Shown piece by piece: positions 9,545-18,981 of a DNA stretch of 64,000 bases. Below the pieces are notes generated by a model, which was given only the letters and a program-made list of their open reading frames with translations, was not told where the DNA came from and made no database searches. The stretch comes from Streptomyces sp. JB150 (lineage in GTDB: Bacteria > Actinomycetota > Actinomycetes > Streptomycetales > Streptomycetaceae), in NCBI RefSeq assembly GCF_011193355.1, contig NZ_CP049780.1:5437803-5501802 (forward strand). Direction: 5' to 3'. The position numbers and the translations under genes were made by a program. Numbering within the stretch: position 1 is the first letter of the stretch; the number at the start of each line of letters is the position of its first letter.

Positions 9545-10377
9545 TGCGGCTCGACGTCGTCACGATCTTCCCCGAGTACCTGGAACCGCTGAACGTCTCC
9601 CTCGTCGGCAAGGCCCGCGCGCGCGGACAGCTGAACGTGCACGTCCACGACCTGCGGACCTGGACCTACGACCGGCACAACACCGTGGACGACACGCCGT
9701 ACGGCGGCGGCCCGGGCATGGTCATGAAGACCGAGCCGTGGGGCGACGCCCTGGACACCGTCCTCGCCGACGGCTACGAGACCGGCGCCCACGGCCCCGC
9801 GCTGATCGTCCCCACCCCCAGCGGCCGGCCCTTCACCCAGGAACTGGCCGTGGAGCTGTCCGAGCGGCCCTGGCTGATCTTCACGCCGGCCCGCTACGAG
9901 GGCATCGACCGGCGGGTCGTGGACGAGTACGCCACCCGGATACCGGTCTACGAGGTCTCCATCGGCGACTACGTCCTGGCCGGCGGCGAAGCGGCCGTAC
10001 TCGTCGTCACGGAGGCCGTGGCCCGGCTGCTTCCCGGTGTCCTCGGCAACGCCGAGTCGCACCGCGACGACTCCTTCGCGCCCGGCGCCATGGCCAACCT
10101 CCTGGAGGGCCCCGTCTACACCAAGCCGCCCGAGTGGCGCGGCCGCGGGATCCCCGAGGTGCTGCTCAGCGGACACCACGGCAGGATCGCCCGCTGGCGC
10201 CGCGACGAGGCACTGCGGCGCACCACGCGCAACCGGCCGGACCTCATCGAGCGCTGCGACCCCAAGGCCTTCGACAAGAAGGACCGCGAGATGCTCTCCA
10301 TCCTGGGCTGGGCGCCCGACCCGGAGGGGGAGCCGTACGGCCGATTTTGGCGCAGGACCGAGGGCGTGGAAGAATAG
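9544..10377 (+). CDS. trmD: tRNA (guanine-37-N1)-methyltransferase TrmD
   Basis: TrmD makes m1G37 next to the anticodon and prevents +1 frameshifting. The 277-residue protein has SPOUT-knot motifs: GGGPGMVMK near residue 57, YEGIDRR near 118, and the SAM-binding SIGDYVLAGGE near 140. A GTG directly upstream (9541) could also initiate, but the ATG at 9544 gives the canonical [13 protein letters not shown]-terminus. Its start codon shares one base with the rimM stop. Confidence 0.96.
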   Translation: MRLDVVTIFPEYLEPLNVSLVGKARARGQLNVHVHDLRTWTYDRHNTVDDTPYGGGPGMVMKTEPWGDALDTVLADGYETGAHGPALIVPTPSGRPFTQELAVELSERPWLIFTPARYEGIDRRVVDEYATRIPVYEVSIGDYVLAGGEAAVLVVTEAVARLLPGVLGNAESHRDDSFAPGAMANLLEGPVYTKPPEWRGRGIPEVLLSGHHGRIARWRRDEALRRTTRNRPDLIERCDPKAFDKKDREMLSILGWAPDPEGEPYGRFWRRTEGVEE

Positions 10378-10511
10378 ACCGCTGTTGTGCGCCGTCCGGC
10401 GTGCGCCCCTGCCACAGGGGGACACGACGCCCGCCCCGACCCGCACAGCGCTCATCCAGAACCTCTAGTTGCCGTTGATGACCTGTGGCATCAGCGAAGA
10501 AAGCAGACGAA

Positions 10512-10862
10512 ATGTCTCACCTGCTCGACTCCGTCGACGCCGCGTCGCTGCGCAGCGACATCCCGGCCTTCCGCCCGGGTGACACCGTGAACGTCCACGT
10601 CCGCGTCATCGAGGGCAACCGCTCTCGTGTGCAGCAGTTCAAGGGCGTGGTCATCCGTCGCCAGGGCTCCGGCGTGCGCGAGACCTTCACGGTCCGCAAG
10701 GTCTCCTTCTCCGTCGGCGTCGAGCGCACCTTCCCGGTGCACACCCCGATCGTGGAGAAGATCGAGCTCGTCACCCGCGGTGACGTCCGCCGCGCCAAGC
10801 TGTACTACCTGCGCGAGCTGCGCGGCAAGGCGGCGAAGATCAAGGAGAAGCGCGAGAACTGA
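10512..10862 (+). CDS. rplS: 50S ribosomal protein L19
   Basis: L19 lies at the subunit interface. The 116-residue product contains the family signature [19 protein letters not shown] and [21 protein letters not shown]. The ATG at 10512 was chosen over an in-frame start at 10485 because the family N-terminus begins at MSHLLDSV. It closes the rpsP-trmD translation cluster, and the sip genes follow after 60 bases. Confidence 0.97.
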   Translation: MSHLLDSVDAASLRSDIPAFRPGDTVNVHVRVIEGNRSRVQQFKGVVIRRQGSGVRETFTVRKVSFSVGVERTFPVHTPIVEKIELVTRGDVRRAKLYYLRELRGKAAKIKEKREN

Positions 10863-10922
10863 GCGCTTCCCGGGGCTCGCCCCGGCGGGGTCCACAGCGG
10901 AGCCGGATAGCATCTGGGCCCG

Positions 10923-11639
10923 ATGGACACCGAAGCACAGCCGACGGAGCGCGACCGCTCCTCCGGACCCCCGCAGCGGGGCACGGAGGGCCGGTCGCGT
11001 TTCGCGTTGGTGCAGCGGATCGCCGACTGGCTCCCGGGCGGGCGGGTCACCCTGACCGCTCTGGCCTGCCTGGTCTTCCTGCTGCTCCTCAACACCTTCG
11101 TGGCGCAGCCGTTCCAGATTCCCAGCGGTTCCATGGAGCCTGGATTGAGGATCGGCGACCGCGTTCTCGTAAACAAGGTGGCGTACCGTTTCGGAGCCGA
11201 GCCGCGGCGGGGCGACGTCGTCGTGTTCGACGGCACCGGATACTTCGGGGACGCCGACTACATCAAACGCGTCGTGGGCGTGGGGGGAGACCACGTGGTC
11301 TGCTGCGACAAGGAGGGGAGGCTCCGGGTGAACGGCCGGTCCGTCGACGAGACGGCGTTCCTGCACGCCGGCGACCGCGCGTCCTCCGTGCCCTTCGACG
11401 TCGTCGTGCCCGCCGGCAGGCTCTTCGTCCTCGGTGACCACCGCAGCGCCTCCAGCGACTCCCGCGACCACCTCGGCTCACCCGGCGGCGGCATGATCCC
11501 CGTCGAGGACGTGATCGGCCGCGCCGACTGGATCGTCTGGCCCGCGGGCCGTCTCACGCGACTGGAACGCCCCGAGACGTACGGGCGGGTGCCCGGTGCG
11601 TCGCAGGCCGCGGCGGGCGCGGGCGGTGGCCATGGGTAG
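10923..11639 (+). CDS. sipW: Type I signal peptidase SipW
   Basis: This membrane serine protease removes signal peptides from secreted proteins. The 238-residue product has one N-terminal membrane segment (LTALACLVFLLLLNTFV, about residues 42-58). The catalytic Ser is in IPSGSME (S70) and the general-base Lys is in YIKRVVGVGGD (K115). The GDHRSASSDSRD box is near residue 162. It lacks a C-terminal membrane anchor, which in the described S. lividans set distinguishes SipW. It is the first of four tandem sip paralogues, and the next gene starts within its last codons. Confidence 0.94.
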   Translation: MDTEAQPTERDRSSGPPQRGTEGRSRFALVQRIADWLPGGRVTLTALACLVFLLLLNTFVAQPFQIPSGSMEPGLRIGDRVLVNKVAYRFGAEPRRGDVVVFDGTGYFGDADYIKRVVGVGGDHVVCCDKEGRLRVNGRSVDETAFLHAGDRASSVPFDVVVPAGRLFVLGDHRSASSDSRDHLGSPGGGMIPVEDVIGRADWIVWPAGRLTRLERPETYGRVPGASQAAAGAGGGHG

Positions 11640-12771
11640 CCGGGGCAAACCGCGCGGGGCGCCGAGCAGTCCCGCCGAGGATCTGCTGCCCACCGGCACC
11701 CGGCGGGCCTCCGCGCCGTCCGGCGGACGCACCCGCGCGGAGCGGCGCAAGCTCCAGCGCAAGGTCAAGCGCCGGCGGCGCCGGTCGGCCGTCAAGGAGA
11801 TACCGCTCCTCATCGGGGTCGCCGTCCTCATAGCCCTGGTCCTGAAGACGTTCCTGGTCCAGGCGTTCGTCATCCCGTCGGGCTCCATGGAGCAGACGAT
11901 CCAGATCGGCGACCGGGTGCTGGTCGACAAGCTCACCCCGTGGTTCGGCGCCAGGCCGGAGCGCGGGGACGTCGTCGTGTTCAAGGACCCGGGAGGCTGG
12001 CTCAACGACGAGCAGCCCATCCAGAAGAAGGACGACCCCGTCGTCGTCAAGCAGGTGAAGGAAGGGCTCACCTTCATCGGCCTGCTGCCGTCCGACAACG
12101 AGAAAGACCTGATCAAGCGGGTCATCGGAGTCGGCGGCGACCGCGTCACGTGCTGCGACGCGCAAGGCCGGGTCACCGTGAACGGCGTGCCGCTCGACGA
12201 GGGCGACTACCTGTTCCCCGGCAACGCCCCCTCCCTCACCGAGTTCGACGTCACGGTGCCCGAGGGCCGGCTGTGGGTCATGGGCGACCACCGCGCGGAC
12301 TCCGCCGACTCCCGCTCCCACCAGGACACCGACTACGGCGGCACCGTCTCCGAGGACCAGGTGGTGGGGCGGGCCGTCGTCATCGCCTGGCCGTTCCACC
12401 ACTGGACCACGCTCGACGAACCGGAAACCTTCGCTTCCGTGGCCGACCCGGCGGCCGGGTCGGCCACAGCCGCCCACGTGTCGCATAGGGTTGCCTCCGA
12501 TGCTCCGGGCGTGCCGGCTCCGAGACCTCTGGATCCCGGCGCGTCGGAGCCGAACGCAATGACCCACCTCCCGAGCCCTGCGGAACTCCCGCTCGTTATG
12601 GGAGTGGTGGGCCTGCGCCGTCCCTGGGGCAGGCAGCGGCACAGAGTAAGGAGTTGGCGTGGGGGATGTGGCGGTTGGCGCACGGTCCGGACACGACGGC
12701 GAGGAGCACCGCGGACACCCCGTGGACCCGGCCGGACCGGCCGCGGACAGCGCCGTGACCTCCGGGAGTGA
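11632..12771 (+). CDS. sipX: Type I signal peptidase SipX
   Basis: This is the second tandem signal peptidase. It has a basic N-terminus, a membrane segment (IPLLIGVAVLIALVLKTFLV, about residues 58-77), the catalytic Ser in IPSGSMEQT and the Lys in LIKRVIGVGGDR. The MGDHRADSADSR box follows. The ATG at 11632 overlaps sipW by 8 bases. The open frame runs to 12771, which is 113 bases into sipY, giving 379 residues. The last 90 residues after the catalytic domain are low-complexity with one weakly hydrophobic stretch (ELPLVMGVVGL). Either SipX has a long overlapping tail here, or sipY begins at a later start. The catalytic domain itself is certain. Confidence 0.88.
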   Translation: MGSRGKPRGAPSSPAEDLLPTGTRRASAPSGGRTRAERRKLQRKVKRRRRRSAVKEIPLLIGVAVLIALVLKTFLVQAFVIPSGSMEQTIQIGDRVLVDKLTPWFGARPERGDVVVFKDPGGWLNDEQPIQKKDDPVVVKQVKEGLTFIGLLPSDNEKDLIKRVIGVGGDRVTCCDAQGRVTVNGVPLDEGDYLFPGNAPSLTEFDVTVPEGRLWVMGDHRADSADSRSHQDTDYGGTVSEDQVVGRAVVIAWPFHHWTTLDEPETFASVADPAAGSATAAHVSHRVASDAPGVPAPRPLDPGASEPNAMTHLPSPAELPLVMGVVGLRRPWGRQRHRVRSWRGGCGGWRTVRTRRRGAPRTPRGPGRTGRGQRRDLRE

Positions 12772-13651
12772 CACGACGACGGCCGAGGACGGCACGGTGA
12801 GCGACGAACAGCAGCAGACGGGTGCGCGGGACGCGGAGGGCTCCGGTTCCCCGCCCGCGAGGAAACAGCGCTCCTTCTGGAAGGAGCTGCCGATCCTGAT
12901 CGGCATCGCCCTCGTGCTCGCCCTGCTGATCAAGACGTTCCTGGTCCAGGCGTTCTCGATCCCCTCCGACTCCATGCAGGACACCCTGCAGCGGGGCGAC
13001 CGGGTGCTGGTCGACAAGCTCACCCCCTGGTTCGGCTCGGAGCCGGAGCGCGGCGAGGTGATCGTCTTCCACGACCCCGGCAACTGGCTGGCGGGCGAGA
13101 TCCCGCCGGAGCCCAACGCCTTCCAGACGTTCCTCTCGTGGATCGGCCTGATGCCGTCCGCCGAGGAGAAGGACCTGATCAAGCGGGTCATCGGCGTGGG
13201 CGGCGACACGGTCGAGTGCAAGGGCACCGGCCCGGTGAAGGTTAACGGCAAGGCGCTGAACGAGCCGTACATCTACCCGGGCAGCACGCCGTGCAGCGTG
13301 GACGACACGGGCGGCCAGTTCAAGGTGACGGTTCCCGAGGGCTACCTCTGGGTCATGGGCGACAACCGGCAGAACTCGCGCGACTCCCGCTACAACCGCG
13401 CGGAGAAGTACCGCGGCATGGTCCCGGTGGACGAGGTCGTCGGGCGGGCCATCGTCAAGGCCTGGCCGATCACCCGCTGGGGCACCCTGCCGGTCCCGGA
13501 CACCTTCGACCAGCCCGGTCTGAACGACAAGGCGTCGGCCGCGCCGGCCGAGTCCGCGCTGACGAACGCGCCGCACGTGCTCGCGCTGGCCGGTGTGGTG
13601 CCGGTGGCGCTGTGGCGCCGTAAGCGGTTCACCGTCTCCGGCATCCGCTGA
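12659..13651 (+). CDS. sipY: Type I signal peptidase SipY
   Basis: This is the third signal peptidase paralogue, 330 residues from the GTG at 12659. The N-terminal 75 residues are polar and acidic. A membrane segment follows (LPILIGIALVLALLIKTFLV), then the catalytic Ser in IPSDSMQDT and the Lys in LIKRVIGVGGDTV. The MGDNRQNSRDSR box is near residue 236. A second hydrophobic stretch near the C-terminus (APHVLALAGVVPVALW) followed by basic residues suggests a C-terminal anchor. SipY is the main housekeeping signal peptidase in S. lividans. Later in-frame starts are possible because the first 110 bases overlap sipX. Confidence 0.93.
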   Translation: MGDVAVGARSGHDGEEHRGHPVDPAGPAADSAVTSGSDTTTAEDGTVSDEQQQTGARDAEGSGSPPARKQRSFWKELPILIGIALVLALLIKTFLVQAFSIPSDSMQDTLQRGDRVLVDKLTPWFGSEPERGEVIVFHDPGNWLAGEIPPEPNAFQTFLSWIGLMPSAEEKDLIKRVIGVGGDTVECKGTGPVKVNGKALNEPYIYPGSTPCSVDDTGGQFKVTVPEGYLWVMGDNRQNSRDSRYNRAEKYRGMVPVDEVVGRAIVKAWPITRWGTLPVPDTFDQPGLNDKASAAPAESALTNAPHVLALAGVVPVALWRRKRFTVSGIR

Positions 13652-13784
13652 GGCGGGGCGGCCGCGCGTCTCCGGCACCCGCTGAGGCGGGCCGGCCGCC
13701 GCGGCCGGCGGCACCGGCGCCGGCCCGGTCCGCCCGGCGGCGAGAGGGCTGACGGGTCCGGTACCGCCGGGTAGGGTGCGGCCC

Positions 13785-14567
13785 ATGGCTGGTGAGAGCA
13801 CGACCCGTACGGCCCCGCGCGGCGGGGGCACAGACCACGGCCCGGCGGGCGGCCGGACCGGACAGCGACTGTCCGGCCTGGCTGTCGCGCTGGGCCTCGT
13901 GCTGTTCCTGGCCGCCTTCGGCTGGGGAGCGGTGGTCTACCGGCCGTACACCGTGCCGACCACCTCGATGGCCCCCACGATCGGCGCGGGCGACCGGGTG
14001 CTCGCCCAGCGCGTCGACGGCGCGGACGTACGCCGTGGCGACGTGGTCGTCTTCGAGGACGCCACCTGGGGCAACGCGCCCATGCTCAAGCGCGTGGTCG
14101 CCGTCGGCGGGGACACCGTCGCCTGCTGCCAGGACGGCCGGCTGACGGTCAACGGCAAGCGGATCGAGGAGCCGTACCTGTCCGACGGGCAGGCCGCGTC
14201 CGCGAACTTCCCGACGGTCACCGTGCCCGAGGGGCGGCTCTTCCTGCTCGGCGACGAGCGGCACGGCTCGCTGGATTCCACCGCCCACCTCACCGACGCC
14301 GCGAGCGGCACCGTGGCCCGCGACGCGGTCTCCGCGCGGGTCGACGCGGTCGTCTGGCCCATGGACGGCATGCTGCCGCGCCCGACCGGTTTCGAGGCGC
14401 TGGGCGGCACCCTGTCCGAGCCGGGGCCGCTGCGGGCGATCACGGTGCTGATCGTCGTGGGCGCGGTGCTGGTGCTCGGCGGCGCCGCGTACGGGCCGCT
14501 CGCCCGGCGCGCGGCCCGCGGCCGGGCGTTCGCGCAGGCCGGGACGGGGTCCGCCGGTGCCCGCTGA
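13785..14567 (+). CDS. sipZ: Type I signal peptidase SipZ
   Basis: This is the fourth signal peptidase paralogue, 260 residues. The N-terminal membrane segment (LAVALGLVLFLAAFGWGAVV) is followed by the catalytic Ser in VPTTSMAPT and the Lys in MLKRVVAVGGDT. The LGDERHGSLDS box takes the place of GDNRxxSxDSR, so it is the most divergent of the four. A C-terminal hydrophobic segment (ITVLIVVGAVLVLGGAAYG) provides a second anchor. The ATG at 13785 is 134 bases after sipY. The following Nudix gene overlaps its end by 11 bases. Confidence 0.93.
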   Translation: MAGESTTRTAPRGGGTDHGPAGGRTGQRLSGLAVALGLVLFLAAFGWGAVVYRPYTVPTTSMAPTIGAGDRVLAQRVDGADVRRGDVVVFEDATWGNAPMLKRVVAVGGDTVACCQDGRLTVNGKRIEEPYLSDGQAASANFPTVTVPEGRLFLLGDERHGSLDSTAHLTDAASGTVARDAVSARVDAVVWPMDGMLPRPTGFEALGGTLSEPGPLRAITVLIVVGAVLVLGGAAYGPLARRAARGRAFAQAGTGSAGAR

Positions 14568-15093
14568 GGCGAGGGGCGCGGGCGACGCCGGTGCGCACCC
14601 GGTCCTGGAGGGCGAGGTGCGCAAGGTGGCGCGCGTGGTGCTGCTGGACCCGCGGGACCGCATCCTGCTGCTGCACGGCCACGAACCGGGCGACCCGGCC
14701 GACGACTGGTGGTTCACGCCGGGCGGCGGCGTCGAGGGCGACGAGAGCCGTGAGCAGGCCGCCCTGCGGGAACTCGCGGAGGAGACGGGCATCACGGACG
14801 TCGAACTCGGCCCGGTGCTGTGGCGGCGGATGTGCTCCTTCCCGTTCGCCGGGCGCCGCTGGAACCAGGACGAGTGGTACTACCTGGCCCGTACGACCCG
14901 GACGGCGACGAAGGCCGTGGGGCTGACCGAACTGGAACGGCGCAGTGTCGTCGGAGCGCGCTGGTGGACGTGTCGGGAACTGAGCCGGGCACATGAGACG
15001 GTGTATCCGACCAGACTCGCCGGGCTGCTGCGCCGGCTGCTCGACGAAGGTCCCCCCGCCCGTCCGGAGATCCTCGACACCGAAATCGTCTAG
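14557..15093 (+). CDS. Nudix hydrolase
   Basis: The 178-residue protein contains a complete Nudix box, GGGVEGDESREQAALREL followed by AEETGI (about residues 55-78), which matches GX5EX7REUXEEXGU. Nudix enzymes cleave nucleoside diphosphates linked to another moiety; the substrate is unknown here. The GTG at 14557 overlaps the end of sipZ by 11 bases, so it is probably cotranscribed with the sip cluster. No functional link to protein export is evident. Confidence 0.88.
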   Translation: MPAEARGAGDAGAHPVLEGEVRKVARVVLLDPRDRILLLHGHEPGDPADDWWFTPGGGVEGDESREQAALRELAEETGITDVELGPVLWRRMCSFPFAGRRWNQDEWYYLARTTRTATKAVGLTELERRSVVGARWWTCRELSRAHETVYPTRLAGLLRRLLDEGPPARPEILDTEIV

Positions 15094-15149
15094 GGGCTCG
15101 CGGGACTGGCGCACAATGGTGGGATCGCACGGCTGAAGGGGAACATGCC

Positions 15150-15458
15150 ATGAGCGCCGAGGACCTCGAGAAGTACGAGACCGAGATGGAGCTCAAGCTC
15201 TATCGGGAGTACCGCGATGTCGTCGGTCTGTTCAAGTACGTGATCGAGACCGAGCGGCGTTTCTACCTGACCAACGACTACGAGATGCAGGTGCACTCGG
15301 TCCAGGGTGAGGTGTTCTTCGAGGTGTCGATGGCGGATGCCTGGGTCTGGGACATGTACCGGCCGGCTCGCTTCGTGAAGCAGGTCAGGGTGTTGACGTT
15401 CAAGGACGTGAACATCGAGGAGCTGAACAAGAGCGATCTGGAGCTGCCCGGCGGGTGA
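15150..15458 (+). CDS. DUF2469 small acidic protein
   Basis: This is a 102-residue conserved actinobacterial protein of unknown function. It begins MSAEDLEKYETEMELKLYRE, is rich in acidic and aromatic residues (VEFF/WVWDMYRPARF region), and has no membrane segment or signal peptide. The short conserved gene sits between the Nudix gene and the yraN-type gene, the same neighbourhood as in other Streptomyces. A GGGGAA ribosome-binding-like sequence precedes the ATG. I do not assign a function. Confidence 0.88.
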   Translation: MSAEDLEKYETEMELKLYREYRDVVGLFKYVIETERRFYLTNDYEMQVHSVQGEVFFEVSMADAWVWDMYRPARFVKQVRVLTFKDVNIEELNKSDLELPGG

Positions 15459-15565
15459 TCATCACCCGTGTGGGTGAGGAGGTTATCCACAACCGCCGAG
15501 CTGTGCACCAAGATCCACTTCGGGGCGGCTGATGCGTGACGGTGGGCGCCGGAGGTGGTGCCGAC

Positions 15566-15937
15566 ATGAACACCCGACTGGCACAGAGCGCACTCGGCAG
15601 GTACGGCGAGGAGCTGGCCGCGCGGCGGCTGGCCGAGGCCGGCATGACGGTCCTGGAACGCAACTGGCGCGGGGGCCGGACCGGTGAGATCGACATCGTG
15701 GCGCGCGACGGCGACGTCCTGGTCGTCTGCGAGGTCAAGACCCGCAGGGCGGGACGGTTCCAGCACCCGATGGCCGCGATCACCCCGGCCAAGGCGGGCC
15801 GGCTGCGACGCCTCGCGGAACGCTGGATGCAGGAACACGGCGGAGCACCGCCCGGCGGGGTCCGCATCGACCTCGTGGGCGTCGTCCTGCCCGACCGGGG
15901 CGCGCCCGTCGTCGAGCACGCGCAGGGGGTGGCCTGA
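15566..15937 (+). CDS. YraN/UPF0102-family endonuclease-like protein
   Basis: The 123-residue protein has the conserved core of the YraN family: [16 protein letters not shown], then [21 protein letters not shown]. The latter is a PD-(D/E)xK nuclease-like active site (E/D, EVK). Activity in vivo is not defined. The ATG at 15566 is preceded by a clear GGAGGTG. Its stop directly abuts the start of the yifB/comM-type gene and dprA follows, a conserved trio linked to DNA uptake and recombination. Confidence 0.9.
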   Translation: MNTRLAQSALGRYGEELAARRLAEAGMTVLERNWRGGRTGEIDIVARDGDVLVVCEVKTRRAGRFQHPMAAITPAKAGRLRRLAERWMQEHGGAPPGGVRIDLVGVVLPDRGAPVVEHAQGVA

Positions 15938-17563
15938 ATGGCCTTCGCGCGCACCTGCTCCGTGGCCCTCGTCGGAGTCGAGGGCGTCGTCGTCGAGGTC
16001 CAGGCCGACCTGGAACCGGGCGTCGCGGCGTTCACCCTGGTGGGGCTGCCCGACAAGAGCCTGACCGAGAGCCGCGACCGGGTCCGGGCGGCGGTGGTGA
16101 ACTCCGGGGCCGAATGGCCGCAGAAGAAGCTCACGGTCGGGCTCAGCCCGGCCTCCGTGCCCAAGGCGGGCAGCGGATTCGACCTAGCTGTCGCCTGCGC
16201 GGTCCTCGGCGCCGGGGAGCGGATCGACCCGCGGGTCCTCGCGGACATCGTGATGATCGGCGAACTCGGGCTGGACGGCCGGGTGCGGCCCGTGCGCGGC
16301 ATCCTGCCCGCCGTCCTCGCCGCGGCCGGCGCCGGGTACGAACAGGTGGTCGTGCCCGAGTGCGCGGCCGCCGAGGCAGCCCTCGTCCCCGGCGTGTCCG
16401 TGCTCGGCGTGCGCAGCCTGCGCCAGCTGATCGCCGTCCTGGCGGACGAACCGGTGCCGGAGGAGGAGAGGGACGTCCTCGGCCGCCCGGACCCGCTGCT
16501 CGCCGGCCTGCGCGTCCCCGGCACCGGCGCCGCGACCGGCATGCGCGGCCTGGGCGCCGCGCAGCAGGACCACGGCTACGACCTCGCCGACGTCGTCGGC
16601 CAGACCTCGGCCCGTACGGCGGTGGAGGTCGCCGCCGCGGGCGGACACCACCTGTTCCTCGAGGGACCGCCCGGCGCGGGCAAGACCATGCTCGCCGAGC
16701 GGCTGCCGGGCATCCTGCCCCCGCTCACCCGCGAGGAGTCGCTGGAGGTGACGGCGGTGCACTCGGTGGCCGGCCTGCTGCCGCCGGACAAACCCCTGGT
16801 CGACGTCCCGCCGTACTGCGCCCCGCACCACTCGGCCACCATGCAGGCGCTCGTCGGCGGCGGCCCCCACATCGCGCGGCCGGGCGCCGTCTCGCTCTCT
16901 CATCGTGGAATCCTCTTTCTCGACGAGGCGCCCGAGTTCAGCGGCCAGGCCCTCGACGCGCTGCGCCAGCCCCTGGAGTCCGGGCACGTCGTGATCGCCC
17001 GCAGCGCGGGCGTGGTGCGGTTCCCGGCGAAGTTCCTGATGGTGCTCGCCGCCAACCCGTGCCCGTGCGGGCGGTTCTCGGTCACGGGCGATCTGTGCGA
17101 GTGCCCGCCGTCCGCGATCCGCCGCTACCAGGCGAGGCTCTCCGGGCCGCTGCTCGACCGGGTCGACCTGCGCGTGGAGGTGGACCGGGTCTCCCGGGCC
17201 GAGCTGACCGGACTCGCCGCCCGCGGCGAGTCCACCGCGACGGTCGCCGACCGGGTGCGCGCGGCGCGGGAACGGGCGGCGGCCCGCCTGGCCGGCACTC
17301 CGTGGCGCACCAACAGCGAGGTGCCCGGGCGGGAGCTGCGCAGCCGCTGGCACGCGGTGAGCGGCGCCATGGACGAGGCCGAACGCAGCCTCGAACGCGG
17401 GGCGCTGACGGCGCGCGGCATCGACCGGGTGCTGCGGGTCGCCTGGACCGTGGCCGACCTGGTCGGCCACGACCGGCCCGACGCCACCGACGTGGCGCTC
17501 GCCCTCCAGCTGCGCACGGGCGTCCCGCGCGGGGTGCCGATGGCCATCGGGGCGCTGACATGA
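15938..17563 (+). CDS. YifB/ComM-family Mg-chelatase-like AAA+ ATPase
   Basis: The 541-residue protein has an N-terminal Lon-protease-like domain (VEVQADLEPGVAAFTLVGLPD) and a central AAA+ module with Walker A GPPGAGKTM (about residue 240). It also has the sensor LFLDEAPEFS region and the cysteine motif NPCPCG...CEC typical of the family. ComM orthologues are branch-migration helicases in natural transformation. The ATG at 15938 follows the yraN-type stop with no gap, and the stop overlaps the dprA start (ATGA). Confidence 0.92.
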   Translation: MAFARTCSVALVGVEGVVVEVQADLEPGVAAFTLVGLPDKSLTESRDRVRAAVVNSGAEWPQKKLTVGLSPASVPKAGSGFDLAVACAVLGAGERIDPRVLADIVMIGELGLDGRVRPVRGILPAVLAAAGAGYEQVVVPECAAAEAALVPGVSVLGVRSLRQLIAVLADEPVPEEERDVLGRPDPLLAGLRVPGTGAATGMRGLGAAQQDHGYDLADVVGQTSARTAVEVAAAGGHHLFLEGPPGAGKTMLAERLPGILPPLTREESLEVTAVHSVAGLLPPDKPLVDVPPYCAPHHSATMQALVGGGPHIARPGAVSLSHRGILFLDEAPEFSGQALDALRQPLESGHVVIARSAGVVRFPAKFLMVLAANPCPCGRFSVTGDLCECPPSAIRRYQARLSGPLLDRVDLRVEVDRVSRAELTGLAARGESTATVADRVRAARERAAARLAGTPWRTNSEVPGRELRSRWHAVSGAMDEAERSLERGALTARGIDRVLRVAWTVADLVGHDRPDATDVALALQLRTGVPRGVPMAIGALT

Positions 17564-18711
17564 GCGGCGACGACTCCGGCCGCCTCGCCCGGGTCTTCCT
17601 CACCCGCGTCATCGAGCCGGGCGACGAGACCGCCGGGCGCTGGGTGCGGGAGCTGGGCGTGGTGGAGGTCGCGCGGCGGCTGAAGGGCGCGGGCGGGCCG
17701 CTGCCGGGGGTGAGCGGGCGGCGCTGGGAGGGCCTGCGGGCGCGGGCACGCGGGGCCGACCCCGAGCGGGACCTCGGCACCGCGCGGGCCGCCGGGGTCC
17801 GGTTCCTCGCACCGGGCGACGGCGAGTGGCCCCGGCAGCTCGACGACCTCGGCGACGCCCGGCCGCTCGGGCTGTGGGTGCGCGGACAGGCCAGCCTGCG
17901 GATGTGGGCGCTGCGGTCCGTGGCCGTCGTCGGCGCGCGGGCCTGCACCGAGTACGGCGCGCACATGGCCGCCGTCCTCGCCGCCGGGCTCGCCGAGCGC
18001 GGCTGGGTGGTGGTCTCCGGCGGTGCCTACGGCATCGACGGCGCCGCCCACCGGGGCGTCCTCGGCGCGGGCGGCGCCACCGTCGCCGTGCTGGCCTGCG
18101 GGGTCGACCGGCCCTACCCGCCCGGCCACGCCGGGCTGATCGGCAGGATCGCCGAACAAGGTCTCGTCGTCGGCGAGCTGCCGCCCGGCGATCACCCGAC
18201 CCCCAGCAGATTCGTGCAGCGCAACCGGGTCATCGCCGCCCTCACCCGCGGCACCGTGGTGGTCGAGGCAGCGCACCGCAGCGGCTCGCTCGTCACCGCG
18301 CGGGCCGCCCAGCGGCTGGGCCGGCACACCATGGGCGTGCCCGGACCGGCCACCAGCGCCCGGTCGGCGGGGGTGCACGAGCTGCTGCGCGGGGACGCCG
18401 TGCTGGTCACCGACGCGGCGGAGGTCGTGGAGCTGGTCGGCGACATGGGCGAGCTGGCCCCGGAGCGGCGCGGCCCGGTGCTCCCGGCGGATCTGCTCGC
18501 GCCGGGCGCCCGGCGGGTGCTGGCCGCGCTGCCCGGGCGGGGCACGGCCGGACCGGCCCTGATCGCGCGGGACGCGCAGACCACGCAGGACGACGCCGTC
18601 GCGAGGCTGTACGAGCTTCGAGCACTTGGTTACGTCGAACGACACGGCGACGGCTGGAAGTTGACACGCCAGGCGATGATCTCCGTTCGGCGTGCTCGCG
18701 GCCCGAGTTGA
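17560..18711 (+). CDS. dprA: DNA-processing protein DprA
   Basis: DprA binds single-stranded DNA and loads RecA. The 383-residue product has the Rossmann-type core with VAVVGARACTEYG, VVSGGAYGIDGAAHRGVLG and RFVQRNRVIAALT. It ends with a C-terminal winged-helix-like region (DAVARLYELRALGYVER). The start codon overlaps the preceding stop by four bases. Streptomyces are not generally naturally transformable, so the role may be in recombination of conjugated DNA, which is inference. In S. coelicolor an inserted island lies near here; in this window whiG follows after only 270 bases. Confidence 0.93.
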   Translation: MSGDDSGRLARVFLTRVIEPGDETAGRWVRELGVVEVARRLKGAGGPLPGVSGRRWEGLRARARGADPERDLGTARAAGVRFLAPGDGEWPRQLDDLGDARPLGLWVRGQASLRMWALRSVAVVGARACTEYGAHMAAVLAAGLAERGWVVVSGGAYGIDGAAHRGVLGAGGATVAVLACGVDRPYPPGHAGLIGRIAEQGLVVGELPPGDHPTPSRFVQRNRVIAALTRGTVVVEAAHRSGSLVTARAAQRLGRHTMGVPGPATSARSAGVHELLRGDAVLVTDAAEVVELVGDMGELAPERRGPVLPADLLAPGARRVLAALPGRGTAGPALIARDAQTTQDDAVARLYELRALGYVERHGDGWKLTRQAMISVRRARGPS

Positions 18712-18981
18712 CCGATCGTGTTCGGCCGTCCGGGGGAAGCCCGACAGCCTTGGGAAATCACCGAGTTGGTGGATTATTGCGATCACCCAGCGCGACGGCC
18801 GTGACCCGGTAGGGCGCGCTGCGGAACGTATCTGCGCCCCCTGTGTGCTCCCGCGTTCGCGCACCGCGACGCGTCAGTCACGCTACGCTCACGAGGATCC
18901 CGACACAGTCCGGCAACTCCACCCCAGAGCGACAGCTCACCCAGGTACCACCCTTCACGGCAGAACGGCACAAGGCGACGA

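Noticed and set aside
18712..18981. Insertion of a second element between dprA and whiG, as in S. coelicolor
   Set aside because: The gap is only 270 bases and contains no recombinase, att-like repeats or cargo.
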